From: Sphingomonas sp. IW22
GTDB lineage: Bacteria; Pseudomonadota; Alphaproteobacteria; Sphingomonadales; Sphingomonadaceae
Reading direction: 5' to 3'
Assembly: GCF_041321155.1 (NCBI RefSeq)
Contig: NZ_JBGGWB010000003.1
Span: 62,001-126,000 of the forward strand
Length of the DNA: 64,000 bases
Shown here: piece by piece, positions 16,976 to 29,836 of the stretch
Position numbering within the stretch: position 1 is the first letter of the stretch
How the letters are laid out: the number at the start of each line of letters is the position of its first letter
Program-made: the position numbers and the translations under genes
The notes under the pieces: model-generated
The model's input: the letters and a program-made list of their open reading frames with translations, nothing else
Told to the model about the DNA's origin: nothing
The model's database searches: none

Positions 16976-19900
16976 TCAGCCGTCGAGCGCGTGGCGCACA
17001 TGGCGGCTCAGTTGGGCAAGATTGAACGGTTTTGGCAGCAGCGGCGGGTCGCCCGGTTCCACCTCTACACCCTTTTCGCGAGTATAGCCGCTGGTGAACA
17101 GGACGCGCAGCCCCGGCACGCGTGCACGCGCGCTGTCGGCCAGTTCGCGTCCGGTCATTTCGGGCATGACCATATCGGTGAACAACAGGTCCGGGTGCAG
17201 CCCGTCTTCGATCAGTTTCAGCGCCTGTGGCCCGGTCGCGGCGCATTCGACGCGATAGCCAAGCTCACGCAACGCCTCGATCGAAAAGGCGCGGACCCGC
17301 TCCTCATCCTCGACGACCAGCACCAGCTCGCCGTCGCGCGCGTTCAGGCTGTTATGGTCGAGCGCCACGCGGGTTTCGCTGTCGCGATCATCTTCGGTCA
17401 CCAGAGGCGCGCACGGCAGGAATACGTGAACCGCCGTGCCCTCATTCGGAACCGAGTCGATCCGGACATGGCCGCCCGATTGCCGGACGAAGCCAAAGAC
17501 CTGGCTCAGGCCCAGCCCGGTGCCCTTGCCGACCGCCTTGGTCGTGAAAAACGGCTCGAACGCGCGGCGCACCACCTCTGGCGGCATACCGGCGCCGGTG
17601 TCGGACACGCAAAGGCTGACATATTCGCCGGGCTTGACGTGATAGCCCTCGGCCTCAGCGCCTTCGATCGGGCGCTGGCCCGTCTCGATCGTCAGCACCC
17701 CGCCGCCTGGCATTGCGTCGCGCGCATTGACCGCAAGGTTCAGCACAACGTTTTCAAGCTGGCTGGGGTCGGCCACCGCGTTGTGCAGATCGGCTGCCAG
17801 GTGCGTTTCGACGCGGATGTCGTCGCCGATGGTGCGCGTCAGCAGCTCGATCATGCCCCTGACCATCGCGTTCACATCGACCGCGCGCGGCGCCAGCGGC
17901 GTCTGGCGGGCAAAGGCGAGCAACCGTTGCGTCAGGCCGGCTGCGCGTGTCGCACCGTCGCGTGCGGCAGTGACATAGCGGCCGATATCGGTCGATCCTT
18001 GCGCGAGCCGCCGCTCGAGCAGATCGAGCGCGCCGATCACCACCGCCAGCATGTTGTTGAAATCATGCGCAATGCCGCCGGTCAGCTGGCCCACAGCCTC
18101 CATTTTCTGGGCCTGGCGCAACTGTTCCTCGGCTGATGTCAGCTGCTTGGTACGTTCGGCGATCGCGTGTTCCAGATCCTCGCGTGAGCGGGCAAGGACT
18201 TCGCGCGCCTCGACAACCGCCTGAATATCGGTGGTGGTGCCGAACCAGCGGGTGATGGCGCCGTGTTCGTCGCGCACCGCATTGGCGCGTCCCTGAACCC
18301 ACCGATATGTGCCGCTGGCTGCGTGAAAAAGGCGGAATTCGGCCTCATAGGGTTCGCCGCTGGCGACGCTGTGCTGCCATCGCTGGAACACGGCTTCGCG
18401 TTGATCGGGGTGGACCAGCGCTTCCCAGCGTTCGATGCCGATATCGGTGGCGGAGGTACCGGTATATTCGAACCAGCGGGCGTTGGAATAATCGATCTGG
18501 CCATCGGGCCGTGCCGCCCAGACCATGTGGTCGATCGAATTGGTGATGGCGCGGAACTGCGCCTCGCTTTCGCGCAGCCCGGCGACGGCGGTCGCGCGTT
18601 CGACCGCGTCCCATGAAATCTCGGCCACCGCCTCGACAAAGGCGACATCCTCGTCGCTCCAGTCGCGCGGCTCGGCCTGATTGACATACATGGTAGCGAC
18701 CCAGCGGCCGTGGCGCAGCAATGGAACGCCGACCGCCGCGCCAGTGACGCGCGCGATGGCCGTTCCTTTGAGTTCGGGGTCCGCGCGCGAATTGCTGGCG
18801 ACCATGCTGCGCCCCGCGCGATAGCGCTCGATCGATTTCCAGCCCAGTTCGGTTGCGGCAAGCGAGCCTTTCAGAATGGGCAGAACGCCATTGGACCAGC
18901 ACGGCCCCATTTGCGCGTTGCCGCCGCCGTCCAGCCGATAGAAGCCCACCCGGTCAAGCTTCATCCGCCGTCCAAGCGCCGCAGCCGTAAAGCGCATGAT
19001 CGCGTCGGGCGTGTCCAGCGAACGCTGCCGTTCGGCAAGCGCATAGATGAACGCCTGACTTTCGTTGGCGACTCGCAGCTCCTCCGCCGTCGCACGGGCG
19101 GCTTCCTCGGCGGCCTTACGCTCGGTGATGTCGAAGGTGACGCCGGGAAAGCGGACCATCGCCCCGTTTTCGCCCCGCAACGGACGCCCTTGGGCCGCGA
19201 CCCAGCGGACGCTGCCATCGGGCTGCGCCAGTCGATATTCCTCGGAAAACGGGGTGCCGGTCACCAACGTTAGATCGATCGCGGCTCGCACACGCGTCGC
19301 ATCGTCGGGGTGGATGGTGGCGAAAAAGTCCTTGAGTGGCGTGCCTTGAAGCGCCTGTTCGGCGTTCGTGCCATAGAGGCTGGCAAAGCGGGCGTCGGTC
19401 TTCACCCGGTCGTTGACGACATCCCAGTCCCAGATGCCGACACCCTGTGCCGCCTCCAGCGCAAGGTTCAGCCGCGCCTGGCTTTCCTCCAGCGCAAGTT
19501 CGGCCGATGCCCGGTCGGTGACGTCGGTTGCTTCGATGAAAATCCGGCTGACCGTGCCGTCGGGATCGCGGATCGGCTGATAGACGAAATCGAGGACGCG
19601 CTCCTCCAGCGGAACCGTGCCGCCGCGCGCCAGCAGGATGCGCGCACCCCATGCGCGATAGGTTTTGCCGGTGTCGCGCACATTGTCGAGCAGGTCGACA
19701 AAGCCCTGATTGGACACTTCGGGCAGCGCCTCCGCAATCGGCTTGCCGATGATGTCGCGCCGGCCGACCAGCTCGTGATAGCTGTCATTGGCCATGACGA
19801 AGCGATGATCCTGTCCCGACAACAGGGCAACCGCGCCGGGCGATTGCTGGAACAGCTCGACCAGCCGGTCGATCTCGGCACGCTGCTGGCGTTCGGCCAG

Positions 19901-20371
19901 CACGGTGCGCGTGGTTTCGTTGCCCTGATTCAAAATGCCGACGACGGCGCCATATTCGTCGCGAATCGGGGTGCCCGAATAATTCCAGTAGGTCTCGGTC
20001 GGAACGCCCCCACGGCGCATCATCAGCAACTGGTCGTAAGCGCTGAAAGACTGGCCATCCTGCAGGACGGAATCGAACTGTGGCCCCACCACATCCCAGA
20101 TATCGGACCACACTTCGGACCCGCGACGCCCCAGCGCCCAGGGATGGCGATCGGCCGGAATTTCCGACCAGGCATCATTGTAAAGCAGATGATATTCCGA
20201 CCCCCAATAGATCGCCATCGGAAAGGCAGAGGCCAGACAGATGTTCAGGCTGAAGCGCAACGCCTGCGGCCAGGTGTCGGGCGGGCCCAGCGGATGGCCG
20301 CGCCAATCCGCCTCGCGGATACGCGCCGCCATCTCCCCCGGATGGTCTAGAAAACGTAGCCCCGAATACAT
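16976..20371 (-). CDS. large multi-PAS/GAF hybrid histidine kinase
   Basis: About 1131 residues with no transmembrane segment, so a cytoplasmic sensor. The order is an N-terminal PAS-like region, two further PAS domains, a GAF domain (~440-600), another PAS (~605-735), and a HisKA dimerisation domain with the phospho-accepting His in [14 protein letters not shown]. Then come a HATPase domain ([29 protein letters not shown]) and a C-terminal receiver (~1013-1131) with the phospho-Asp in [13 protein letters not shown]. The ATG at 20371 is preferred over one 84 bases upstream because [20 protein letters not shown] resembles starts in this kinase class. No dedicated response regulator is adjacent; the signal is unknown. 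Confidence 0.9.
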   Translation of the reverse strand: MYSGLRFLDHPGEMAARIREADWRGHPLGPPDTWPQALRFSLNICLASAFPMAIYWGSEYHLLYNDAWSEIPADRHPWALGRRGSEVWSDIWDVVGPQFDSVLQDGQSFSAYDQLLMMRRGGVPTETYWNYSGTPIRDEYGAVVGILNQGNETTRTVLAERQQRAEIDRLVELFQQSPGAVALLSGQDHRFVMANDSYHELVGRRDIIGKPIAEALPEVSNQGFVDLLDNVRDTGKTYRAWGARILLARGGTVPLEERVLDFVYQPIRDPDGTVSRIFIEATDVTDRASAELALEESQARLNLALEAAQGVGIWDWDVVNDRVKTDARFASLYGTNAEQALQGTPLKDFFATIHPDDATRVRAAIDLTLVTGTPFSEEYRLAQPDGSVRWVAAQGRPLRGENGAMVRFPGVTFDITERKAAEEAARATAEELRVANESQAFIYALAERQRSLDTPDAIMRFTAAALGRRMKLDRVGFYRLDGGGNAQMGPCWSNGVLPILKGSLAATELGWKSIERYRAGRSMVASNSRADPELKGTAIARVTGAAVGVPLLRHGRWVATMYVNQAEPRDWSDEDVAFVEAVAEISWDAVERATAVAGLRESEAQFRAITNSIDHMVWAARPDGQIDYSNARWFEYTGTSATDIGIERWEALVHPDQREAVFQRWQHSVASGEPYEAEFRLFHAASGTYRWVQGRANAVRDEHGAITRWFGTTTDIQAVVEAREVLARSREDLEHAIAERTKQLTSAEEQLRQAQKMEAVGQLTGGIAHDFNNMLAVVIGALDLLERRLAQGSTDIGRYVTAARDGATRAAGLTQRLLAFARQTPLAPRAVDVNAMVRGMIELLTRTIGDDIRVETHLAADLHNAVADPSQLENVVLNLAVNARDAMPGGGVLTIETGQRPIEGAEAEGYHVKPGEYVSLCVSDTGAGMPPEVVRRAFEPFFTTKAVGKGTGLGLSQVFGFVRQSGGHVRIDSVPNEGTAVHVFLPCAPLVTEDDRDSETRVALDHNSLNARDGELVLVVEDEERVRAFSIEALRELGYRVECAATGPQALKLIEDGLHPDLLFTDMVMPEMTGRELADSARARVPGLRVLFTSGYTREKGVEVEPGDPPLLPKPFNLAQLSRHVRHALDG

Positions 20372-20481
20372 CGGCACCTGCGATGCGGGGGGATTGGGGG
20401 GCTTGTCAATCGAAACCGCCGCTCGCTCGACAATGGCGAGCAAGCGACTATGCAAGTGTCATAGGATGCGGAGGTAAAACG

Positions 20482-21489
20482 ATGAAACTGGCCAGTCTGA
20501 AACAGGGGCGCGACGGTCGTCTGGTGGTCGTGTCGAACGACCTCGCCTGGTACGCTGATGCCGCGCATATCGCGCCGACTTTACAGGCGGCGCTGGACGA
20601 CTGGGACCGGGTTGCGCCCGATCTGGCGAATCTGGCCACCGACCTTGAGCATGAAGCCATCCCCCGGGAGCGATTCCACGAACGCGACGCCGCGTCGCCG
20701 CTGCCGCGCGCCTATCAATGGGCCGATGGATCGGCTTATGTGAACCATGTCGCGCTGGTCCGGCAGGCGCGCGGGGCGGAAATGCCCGACAGCTTCTGGC
20801 ACGACCCGCTGATGTACCAGGGCGGATCGGACGGCTTTCTGGGGCCGCGCGATCCGATCCCGCTGAAGGACGAAAGCTGGGGCTGCGATCTTGAGGCTGA
20901 AGTGGTCGTGGTGACCGGTGACGTGCCCATGGGTGCCAGCCGTGAGGAAGCACTGGCGGCGGTTCGGCTGGTCGGGCTGACCAACGACGTGTCACTGCGC
21001 GGGCTGATCCCCGGCGAACTGGCCAAGGGTTTCGGCTTTTTCCAGTCAAAGCCCGCCAGTGCATTCTCGCCTGTGTTCGTCACGCCCGATGCGCTGGGCG
21101 ATTGGTGGCGCGACGGCAAGCTGGACCGCCGGGTCAATGTCGACCTGAACGGCCAGCCCTTTGGCAGGGCACAGGCGGCGGAGGACATGACCTTCGACTT
21201 CGGCACGCTGATCGCCCATGCGGCCAAGTCGCGTGCGCTGGGGGCGGGGACGATCATCGGGTCGGGCACCGTTTCCAACCGCGACGAAAATGGCGGGCCG
21301 GGGCGCCCGGTCGCCGATGGCGGCGTCGGCTATTCCTGCATCGCCGAAATCCGTACCGTCGAGACAATTCAGCATGGGGCGGCGAAAACCCCGTTCCTCA
21401 AGCCCGGTGACACGGTTCGCATCTGGGCCGAGGACGATCGCCACCACAGCATTTTCGGCGCGATCGAACAGGCGGTGGTCGCGGCCTAA
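20482..21489 (+). CDS. fumarylacetoacetate hydrolase family protein
   Basis: A 335-residue member of the FAH superfamily, metal-dependent hydrolases or decarboxylases of 2-oxo and diketo acids. The start at 20482 has GCGGAGG upstream. The N-terminal half is the smaller FAA N-domain (DRVAPDLANL), and the catalytic part holds SWGCDLEAEVVVVTGDVP and GIGTVSNRDENGGPG-like residues (IGSGTVSNRD) with conserved metal-binding acidic residues. It could be a true fumarylacetoacetase-like enzyme of tyrosine degradation or a related hydrolase; no other tyrosine-degradation gene is nearby. It is divergent from the large kinase and convergent with the ygfZ-like gene, overlapping it by 4 bases. Confidence 0.86.
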   Translation: MKLASLKQGRDGRLVVVSNDLAWYADAAHIAPTLQAALDDWDRVAPDLANLATDLEHEAIPRERFHERDAASPLPRAYQWADGSAYVNHVALVRQARGAEMPDSFWHDPLMYQGGSDGFLGPRDPIPLKDESWGCDLEAEVVVVTGDVPMGASREEALAAVRLVGLTNDVSLRGLIPGELAKGFGFFQSKPASAFSPVFVTPDALGDWWRDGKLDRRVNVDLNGQPFGRAQAAEDMTFDFGTLIAHAAKSRALGAGTIIGSGTVSNRDENGGPGRPVADGGVGYSCIAEIRTVETIQHGAAKTPFLKPGDTVRIWAEDDRHHSIFGAIEQAVVAA

Positions 21490-22232
21490 TCCACTTCGGC
21501 GCTGGCGTCCGCCGCCAGCGCCGACGCCAGCCATTCGGGCATCAGCGCGTCGTCCAGCGCCTCGACCCGCGCATGTTCCACCATCAGGCCAAGGTCGGGA
21601 TAGGTCGCGCGCGCGCGCGGTCCCGCTTCGCCCAGCGGCTTGACCACCAGCCGGCGATTCACCTTAGAGCGATGGTGCATCCGCGCGGTATTTTCCTGTC
21701 CGACAAAGCAGCCCTTGGTAAAGCTGACGCCGTTCAGCTCGCGAGCATTGCATTCCAGCCACAGCGTCTCGCCATCGCCCAGCTCACCCACACCCTCTGT
21801 CACGCCCATCGACAGGCGGTGCGCGCGCCACGCGGCGCTGGCATCGTCGCTCGCCTCCGCCGACAGCCAGCGATGACCGAGGGCGGGCAAGCGCGGGTCG
21901 GCGGGCTGGTCGGCCATGCGCGGCGACCAATGGACCAACAGCGCGGGTTCGGGCGCGATGACGATCGCGCGACGCAGGCGATACAGCGTCAGCCGCTTGG
22001 CCAGTGCCTCCACGCGGTCAGCTTCGGCATCGACCAGCACGTCGTCGCCATCCGCCCATAACAGGAAATCGAACAGCACCTTGCCCTGCGGCGACAGCAG
22101 CGCCGTCCAAAGCGGCTGGGCGGGTGTCAGTTCGCGCAGGTTATGCGTGACCAGCCCCTGAAGGAAGCCGCGAACATCGTCGCCCGACAGGCGGATAAGC
22201 GCGCGATCGGCAAGGTGGGTGGCATCGTCCAT
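21486..22232 (-). CDS. folate-binding YgfZ/CAF17-like protein
   Basis: About 248 residues of the aminomethyltransferase-fold YgfZ family, which helps the assembly or repair of certain iron-sulfur enzymes using tetrahydrofolate. The family motif with the conserved cysteine, KGCFVGQE, is present near residue 195, preceded by LECNARELNGVSFT. The N-terminus reads LIRLSGDDVRGFLQGLVTHN, typical of the group. ATG 22232 is used; ATG 22256 would add eight residues, and neither has a good ribosome-binding site. It is divergent from pyrC, with little room for separate promoters. Confidence 0.88.
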   Translation of the reverse strand: MDDATHLADRALIRLSGDDVRGFLQGLVTHNLRELTPAQPLWTALLSPQGKVLFDFLLWADGDDVLVDAEADRVEALAKRLTLYRLRRAIVIAPEPALLVHWSPRMADQPADPRLPALGHRWLSAEASDDASAAWRAHRLSMGVTEGVGELGDGETLWLECNARELNGVSFTKGCFVGQENTARMHHRSKVNRRLVVKPLGEAGPRARATYPDLGLMVEHARVEALDDALMPEWLASALAADASAEVD

Positions 22233-22276
22233 GCCAAGAACGTAAGGGTTCGCCATCACCAGCGAAAGAGGCGGAC

Positions 22277-23599
22277 ATGGCATTTGATCTGAAGCTCAGC
22301 GGCGGCACGGTCCACTTGCCCGGCGGTCCGGCGCAGGTCGATGTGTTCGTCACCGACGGCCGCATCGCGGCGATCGGCGGGTCAGGCGATGCGGGCGAGA
22401 CGATCGACGTCACCGGCCTCGACGTGCTGCCCGGCGTCATCGACAGCCAGGTCCATTTCCGGGAGCCGGGACTGGAGCATAAGGAAGACCTGGAAACCGG
22501 CAGCGTCGCCGCCGTAATGGGCGGCGTGACGGCGGTGTTCGAAATGCCGAACACCAACCCCAATACCGACAATGAAGCCGCGATCACCGACAAGCTGACG
22601 CGCGCGCGCCGCATGTGGTGCGACCATGCCTTCTATGTCGGCGCGACCGGCCAGAATGCGGAGGAACTGCGCGCGCTCGAACGGATGCCGGGCACGGCGG
22701 GGGTCAAGATCTTCATGGGTTCCTCCACCGGCAACCTGCTGGTGGCCGAGGATGAGGCGCTGGCCCGCGTGCTGGCCAGCGGCACCCGCCGCGTCGCCAT
22801 CCATGCCGAGGACGAGGCGCGCATGAACGAACGCGCCGCCGACTATCGCATCGACGGCGATCCGTCCTCGCACCCCGTGTGGCGGGACGATGAAAGCGCG
22901 ATGATCGCCACCAAGCGCATTTTGCGACTGGCGCGGGAGGCCAAGCGGCGCATCCACGTCCTGCACATCTCCACCCCCGCCGAGCTGGAATTGCTGGCCC
23001 GGCACAAGGACATCGCAACGTGCGAAGTCACGCCCCAGCACCTGACGCTGGCGGGTGAGGAAGCCTATCCACAGATCGGCACCTATGCCCAGATGAATCC
23101 GCCGATCCGTTCCGGCGGGCACCGGGCGGGCCTTTGGCACTGGATGGCGCAGGGTGTGCCCGATGTCATCGGTTCGGACCACGCACCGCACACCATCGAG
23201 GAAAAGTCGCGCCCCTATCCCGCCAGCCCCAGTGGCATGCCAGGCGTGCAGACGCTGCTGCCCCTGATGCTGAACCATGTGGCGGAGGGGCGGCTGACGC
23301 TCCAGCGGCTGATCGACCTGACCAGCGCCGGGCCGCAGCGGATTTTCGGGCTGGTAGGCAAGGGGCGGATCGCGCTTGGTTACGACGCCGACTTCACCGT
23401 GGTCGACCTCAAGCGCCGCTGGACGGTGAGCAAGGACTGGCTCGCCTCGCGCTGCGACTGGTCGCCGTTCGAAGGCTGGGAACTGACCGGCAAGCCGATC
23501 GGCACCATCGTGCGTGGCCGTACCGCTATGTGGGAAGACCAGTTGGTCGGCACCGCGCAGGGCGCACCGATCCGCTTCGAGGCGACCGAGTTCCGTTAA
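22277..23599 (+). CDS. pyrC: dihydroorotase (class I)
   Basis: A 440-residue zinc amidohydrolase that cyclises N-carbamoyl-aspartate to dihydroorotate in pyrimidine synthesis. The metal-site motif HFREPG occurs in [19 protein letters not shown], followed by [24 protein letters not shown], and [12 protein letters not shown] near the C-terminus. The family is related to allantoinase and hydantoinase; the combination fits class I PyrC best. The start is preceded by GAAAGAGGCGG. A strong hairpin follows the stop. Confidence 0.92.
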   Translation: MAFDLKLSGGTVHLPGGPAQVDVFVTDGRIAAIGGSGDAGETIDVTGLDVLPGVIDSQVHFREPGLEHKEDLETGSVAAVMGGVTAVFEMPNTNPNTDNEAAITDKLTRARRMWCDHAFYVGATGQNAEELRALERMPGTAGVKIFMGSSTGNLLVAEDEALARVLASGTRRVAIHAEDEARMNERAADYRIDGDPSSHPVWRDDESAMIATKRILRLAREAKRRIHVLHISTPAELELLARHKDIATCEVTPQHLTLAGEEAYPQIGTYAQMNPPIRSGGHRAGLWHWMAQGVPDVIGSDHAPHTIEEKSRPYPASPSGMPGVQTLLPLMLNHVAEGRLTLQRLIDLTSAGPQRIFGLVGKGRIALGYDADFTVVDLKRRWTVSKDWLASRCDWSPFEGWELTGKPIGTIVRGRTAMWEDQLVGTAQGAPIRFEATEFR

Positions 23600-23607
23600 G
23601 AACCGGG

Positions 23608-23640
23608 GCGGGCACGGGCACACCATTGCCCCGTGCCCGC
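23608..23640 (+). terminator. hairpin terminator after pyrC
   Basis: A perfect 11-bp GC-rich stem (23608-23618 with 23630-23640) and an 11-base loop, followed by TTCGTTCTCAT. It lies between the pyrC stop and the uvrB start, so it probably ends the pyrC transcript or attenuates read-through into uvrB. Confidence 0.65.
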
Positions 23641-23660
23641 TTCGTTCTCATATTCGCCGC

Positions 23661-25850
<2,190 letters not shown>

Positions 25851-25881
25851 GCGCGGGGCGCGCAGCCGCTACGCCCCGCGC
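25851..25881. terminator. hairpin between convergent uvrB and MFS genes
   Basis: A perfect 10-bp GC-rich stem (25851-25860 with 25872-25881) and an 11-base loop, starting directly after the uvrB stop and overlapping the last codons of the convergent MFS gene. There is no T-run, so the terminator role is only likely. Confidence 0.4.
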
Positions 25882-27188
25882 TGGTCCCACCAATCTCGCC
25901 GCAGCGGTTTGATCGCCAGCGCCATCAGCCCTGCCGCGACGAGGTAAAAGCCCAGCGCCAGGAACGCGGCCCAGCGCAGCGCGTCGTCGCCCATCGACGC
26001 CGTCATCGCGTCTGACATCGCGCCCATGATCCAGGAACCGAGACCCAGGCCGATCAGATTGTTGATCAGCAGGAACGATGCGCTGGCCGTCGCGCGCATG
26101 GGCGGCGGGACCAGCCCCTGCACCGCCGTCGTCACCGGGCCGAGCCACAGGATGTTGAGCCCATTGGGGATCAGAAAAAACGCCCAAGCGAGGATCGGCG
26201 AGCCGGACGCCATCAGCCCAGCGCCGAACAGCGGCACGGTGACCAGCCATGCGATCATCGGCAGCTTGGCATAGGCGCCCTTGTCCGCACCGCCCAGCCG
26301 GTCGGCCATCACGCCGCCCAGCAGCACGCCCGCACTGCCGCCGATCAACAGCGTCGAGCCGATGTACAGCGCCGCCGTGAACAGGTCGAAGCCAAAGCTG
26401 CGGATCAGCACCGATGGCATCCAATATGCCAGGCCATAGCCACACATCGAACTGAACCCGGCGGCAAAGCCCATCAGCCAGAAGCTGGGCTTGCGCGCCA
26501 ATATGGCAAAGACGCGGCCCACCGGCACGCGTTCGGATGTGGCGGGGGCAGGGTCGCTCATCCCCCGCACGGGTTCGCGGACGATCAGCCGGAACAGCGG
26601 GGCGATGACGATGCCCGCTACGCCCACCACCAGAAAGGCAGTGCGCCAGTTGACCGTCGCGGCGATGAACCCGCCCAGGATCGACCCGCCAGCCAGGCCG
26701 ATAGGCACGCCCAGCGAATATATGGACAGCGCCCGCGCGCGCTTTTCCGGCGGGAAATAATCCGCGATCATGGCATAGGATGGCGCGACGCCCCCCGCTT
26801 CGCCGACGCCGACGCCGACGCGAAACAGGAACAGCTGCCAGAAACTGGTCGCCATTCCGCACAGCGCAGTGAAGGCGCTCCACACGCCAAGCGAAATGGT
26901 GATGACCCAGCTGCGGCTGGTGCGGTCGGCGATCAGTGCCAGCGGGATCGCCAGCGTCGAATAGAGCATTGCAAAGGCGATGCCGCCCAATGCCCCCAGC
27001 TGGGTGTCAGTCAGCCCCAGTTCCGCCTTGATCGGCTGGACCAGGATGCCAAGAATCTGACGGTCGAGAAAGTTGAAGGTGTAGACCAGCAGCAGCATCG
27101 CCAGCACGGCGGCGCGATATCCCGGCGTTGCCGACGTCAGCCGCCGACCGGACCCTCGCGCTGCCTCTGTCGGAGCGGTGCTGGCCAT
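25869..27188 (-). CDS. MFS transporter (spinster-like)
   Basis: A 439-residue, 12-helix major facilitator carrier in the inner membrane. The N-terminal half has VYTFNFLDRQILGILVQPI and the loop motif ADRTSRSW, and helix 4-5 has GVGEAGGVAPSYAMIADYFP, features of the spinster-like group common in sphingomonads. The substrate is unknown; these carriers often lie beside TonB receptors for aromatic or organic compounds, as here (TonB receptor 108 bases upstream on the same strand). ATG 27188 is preferred, with AGAGGA upstream. Confidence 0.85.
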   Translation of the reverse strand: MASTAPTEAARGSGRRLTSATPGYRAAVLAMLLLVYTFNFLDRQILGILVQPIKAELGLTDTQLGALGGIAFAMLYSTLAIPLALIADRTSRSWVITISLGVWSAFTALCGMATSFWQLFLFRVGVGVGEAGGVAPSYAMIADYFPPEKRARALSIYSLGVPIGLAGGSILGGFIAATVNWRTAFLVVGVAGIVIAPLFRLIVREPVRGMSDPAPATSERVPVGRVFAILARKPSFWLMGFAAGFSSMCGYGLAYWMPSVLIRSFGFDLFTAALYIGSTLLIGGSAGVLLGGVMADRLGGADKGAYAKLPMIAWLVTVPLFGAGLMASGSPILAWAFFLIPNGLNILWLGPVTTAVQGLVPPPMRATASASFLLINNLIGLGLGSWIMGAMSDAMTASMGDDALRWAAFLALGFYLVAAGLMALAIKPLRRDWWDQRGA

Positions 27189-27257
27189 ACCTGATCCTCT
27201 AATTGTCTGACGACAGCTTACGCGATCGTGCGCGGATGCCAAGCCTTTCCGGCGCAT

Positions 27258-27289
27258 AATGGGCGAGCGCGATGCGGCGCCCGCCCATT
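27258..27289 (-). terminator. possible terminator of the TonB receptor gene
   Basis: An 8-bp inverted repeat (27258-27265 with 27282-27289) just downstream of the minus-strand TonB receptor stop. The 16-base loop is GC-rich and can pair further. It has no good T-run. Confidence 0.35.
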
Positions 27290-27296
27290 CCCCCCT

Positions 27297-29711
27297 TTAG
27301 AACTTTAGGCCCAGCGTCACATAGAACTGACGCGGATTACCGTAAAATGCGGTCGCCACGCCCTCTCGCCCCAGCGACGGGGTGATGCCGCCCGTCGGAG
27401 TGATGATCGGCAGACCGGTCTGGGGATTCGCCAGCGCGAACAGATAGCCCGAGGTGATGTAGCGCTCATCAGTCAGGTTCTTGCCGTGCAGACCAATCGA
27501 ATAGCGCCGCTCCGGTCCGAAGCTGTAATTGATGCTCGCGTCCCACAGGGCATAGCCCGGCTGGTCGAGGAACGGGTTGGGCACTTCGAACTGCGTCGTG
27601 TCGCTGCGATAGCTGAGCGTGGTGGAGGCGTTCAGCTCACCCGTGCCAATGGGCACGATCGACCCCAAAGTGCCCGACAGCGTCCAGTCGGGCGTGTTCT
27701 GGATGCGGCGGAAATCAGCCACTTCATTGCCGGCGGGGCCGATGAAGCTGTCATATTTCGCGTCGATATAGCCGAGCGTTCCGGAAAAGCTGACCTGTGA
27801 TCCGGCGCCTGCGAAATCGCGCAGCAGGCGCGCGAAGATCTCCGCCTCAACACCCTTCAGCGTCGCGGCGGCGGCATTGGTGGTGACGCCTGCAAAACCT
27901 TCGAAAATGCCGTCGCCATTGGCGTCGACGCCGACCGATCCGGGCACCTGTACGTCGGTGTAATCGGACCAGAAGCCAGTGACGGCATAGGTCAGGCCGC
28001 GGTCGAACAGCGATCCCTTGACGCCCACTTCATAGCTGTCGACCGTTTCGGGTTCGAACAGGAAGAAGTCGTAAATGTCGTCATACTGGATGCCCGGCAC
28101 GCCATTGTTGTTGGGCGCGATATTGGCGCTGCCGCGCGGGTCGAACCCGCCGCCCTTGAACCCCTTTGAATAAGAGGCATAGGCCATGAAATTGTCGGTG
28201 GGCGTCAGCGTGATGGCCGCGCGCGGGGTCCATTTGTCGAAGGTCGCTTCGCCTTCGAAATTGGTGATCGGCGCGCCAAGATTGGTGCCGCTGCCGCCGA
28301 ACTGTGCGTCGGCACCACCCAGCCGGTTGGCCTTGAAGATCGCCGAGCGCCGGGTATCGCTGGTGTAGCGAATGCCACCCGACAGTGCGAGCCAGTCGGT
28401 CACGTCATAGGTGAAGTCGGCAAAGCCCGACCAGGTGTCGGTACGCACATCGCCCGCCGTCTGCTGTCCGAACCCGGCCGAGACGGGCAGGCCCAGCGCC
28501 GGACCCGTCGTCGCCAGGATCACGTCGAACCGGGTCGAGGCGCGCGCGTCGAGATAGTAAAAGCCGACCAGACCGTTCAGCCGGTCGCTTTCATATGCCA
28601 GCTGGAATTCCTGGCTGATCTGTTCGTTGCGATAAACGGCGGGCACATCGACATCGACGCTGGGCAGCGCGTCGAAATCGATGGGCGTCAGGCTGCGATC
28701 CTCGCGCCATGCGCTGATGCTTTTCAGTGTCAGGCCCGTGGCAATCTCGGCGCTGATGTTCATGGCTAGCCCGCCCGCTTCGATGTCGTTGAGCGGGAAG
28801 GCCAGCCCGGCGCGGGTGTCGAACACATCGTCAAGCACCGGCGCGCCCGACGCGATGCCGGGGATCAGCCGGTGGCCATTGCGCGCGTTCGACTTGTCGT
28901 GGGTGTAATCGCCCGAAATGCGGACGAACAGGCGGTTGTCGGGCGTCTCGAACTCGATGGTCCCGCGACCGGCCCATACGTCTTTGTTGTAGTTCTCGAT
29001 CCCCAGCGTCAGATTGTCGCCGAAACCCCCGCGTGACAGCCGCGCGCCCGCAACGCCGACGCGGATGCCGTCGGTCAGCGGGGTGGAGACGCTGAGCACG
29101 CCATCGGCCTGATCGTAGCTGCCATAGGTGGCGCGGGCATTGACCGACAGGCGGTCGGGCAGTCGCCGCGTCACATATTTGATCGCGCCGCCGATGGTGT
29201 TGCGGCCGTAAAGCGTGCCCTGCGGCCCGCGCAGCACCTCGATCCGCTCGACGTCGTAAATGTCCAGCAGTGCCGCTTGCGGGCGGTTGAGATAGACATC
29301 GTCCAGATACAGGCCAACGCCCGATTCAAATCCGGGCACCGGGTCCTGCTGACCCACGCCGCGGATGAAGGCGGTCAGTGTCGAATTGGTCCCGCGTGAC
29401 GGCTCAAGCGTGACGTTGGGCGTGGTGTCGCCAATGTCGGACAGGTCGATCGCGCCCTGTGCCTCAAGCGCTTCACCCGAATAGGCGGTGACCGCGATCG
29501 GCACGCGCAGCAGCGATTCGGAGCGGCGCTGCGCCGTCACGACGATTTCCTGGTCGCCAAGCGCGGCGGACGGTGGTGGCGCTTCGGCGGCCTGCGCCTC
29601 TGCATCGGCGGGCGCGGCCATTTCCTGCGCGGCGGCGGGCGCCGCCAGCAGCGCGACGGGCGCAACGGTGAACATCAGATATGCGGCGAAACGATTGCGC
29701 AAGCGAGCCAT
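27297..29711 (-). CDS. TonB-dependent outer-membrane receptor
   Basis: An 804-residue outer-membrane importer. It starts with a signal peptide ending in PVALLAAPAAAQ, followed by an Ala/Glu/Pro-rich linker and the plug domain beginning QEIVVTAQRRSESLLRVPIA, with RGVGQQDPVPGFE and IEVLRGPQGTLYGRNTIGGA. The rest is a 22-strand-type barrel (repeated Asp/Tyr-rich strands such as MAYASYSKGFKGGGF), and the C-terminus ends in Phe (FYVTLGLKF). Such receptors in sphingomonads take up siderophores, sugars or aromatics; the ligand is unknown. ATG 29711 has GGGAGGGGA upstream. It is divergent from a TetR gene that likely regulates it. Confidence 0.92.
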   Translation of the reverse strand: MARLRNRFAAYLMFTVAPVALLAAPAAAQEMAAPADAEAQAAEAPPPSAALGDQEIVVTAQRRSESLLRVPIAVTAYSGEALEAQGAIDLSDIGDTTPNVTLEPSRGTNSTLTAFIRGVGQQDPVPGFESGVGLYLDDVYLNRPQAALLDIYDVERIEVLRGPQGTLYGRNTIGGAIKYVTRRLPDRLSVNARATYGSYDQADGVLSVSTPLTDGIRVGVAGARLSRGGFGDNLTLGIENYNKDVWAGRGTIEFETPDNRLFVRISGDYTHDKSNARNGHRLIPGIASGAPVLDDVFDTRAGLAFPLNDIEAGGLAMNISAEIATGLTLKSISAWREDRSLTPIDFDALPSVDVDVPAVYRNEQISQEFQLAYESDRLNGLVGFYYLDARASTRFDVILATTGPALGLPVSAGFGQQTAGDVRTDTWSGFADFTYDVTDWLALSGGIRYTSDTRRSAIFKANRLGGADAQFGGSGTNLGAPITNFEGEATFDKWTPRAAITLTPTDNFMAYASYSKGFKGGGFDPRGSANIAPNNNGVPGIQYDDIYDFFLFEPETVDSYEVGVKGSLFDRGLTYAVTGFWSDYTDVQVPGSVGVDANGDGIFEGFAGVTTNAAAATLKGVEAEIFARLLRDFAGAGSQVSFSGTLGYIDAKYDSFIGPAGNEVADFRRIQNTPDWTLSGTLGSIVPIGTGELNASTTLSYRSDTTQFEVPNPFLDQPGYALWDASINYSFGPERRYSIGLHGKNLTDERYITSGYLFALANPQTGLPIITPTGGITPSLGREGVATAFYGNPRQFYVTLGLKF

Positions 29712-29783
29712 CGGCCAGATCCCCTCCCATAAGGCATCCCCGCTTTTCGCTGCGGGGTTGTGCACTGGTAGGCTGCGTTATAC

Positions 29784-29804
29784 TGAAACCTGAACCGGGT
29801 TTCA
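29784..29804. promoter_or_regulatory. candidate TetR operator (inverted repeat)
   Basis: TGAAACC at 29784-29790 and its exact complement GGTTTCA at 29798-29804 form a 21-base inverted repeat in the ~125-base region between the divergent TonB receptor and tetR genes. Size and position fit a TetR-family operator. No binding is shown; this is inference from placement. Confidence 0.45.
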
Positions 29805-29836
29805 ACTTGAGAAGTCCGAGATGGGGGAGGGGGTCG

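Noticed and set aside
23514..23660. Upstream extension of the uvrB frame into pyrC
   Set aside because: It crosses the pyrC stop and a strong hairpin, and the residues do not look like UvrB.
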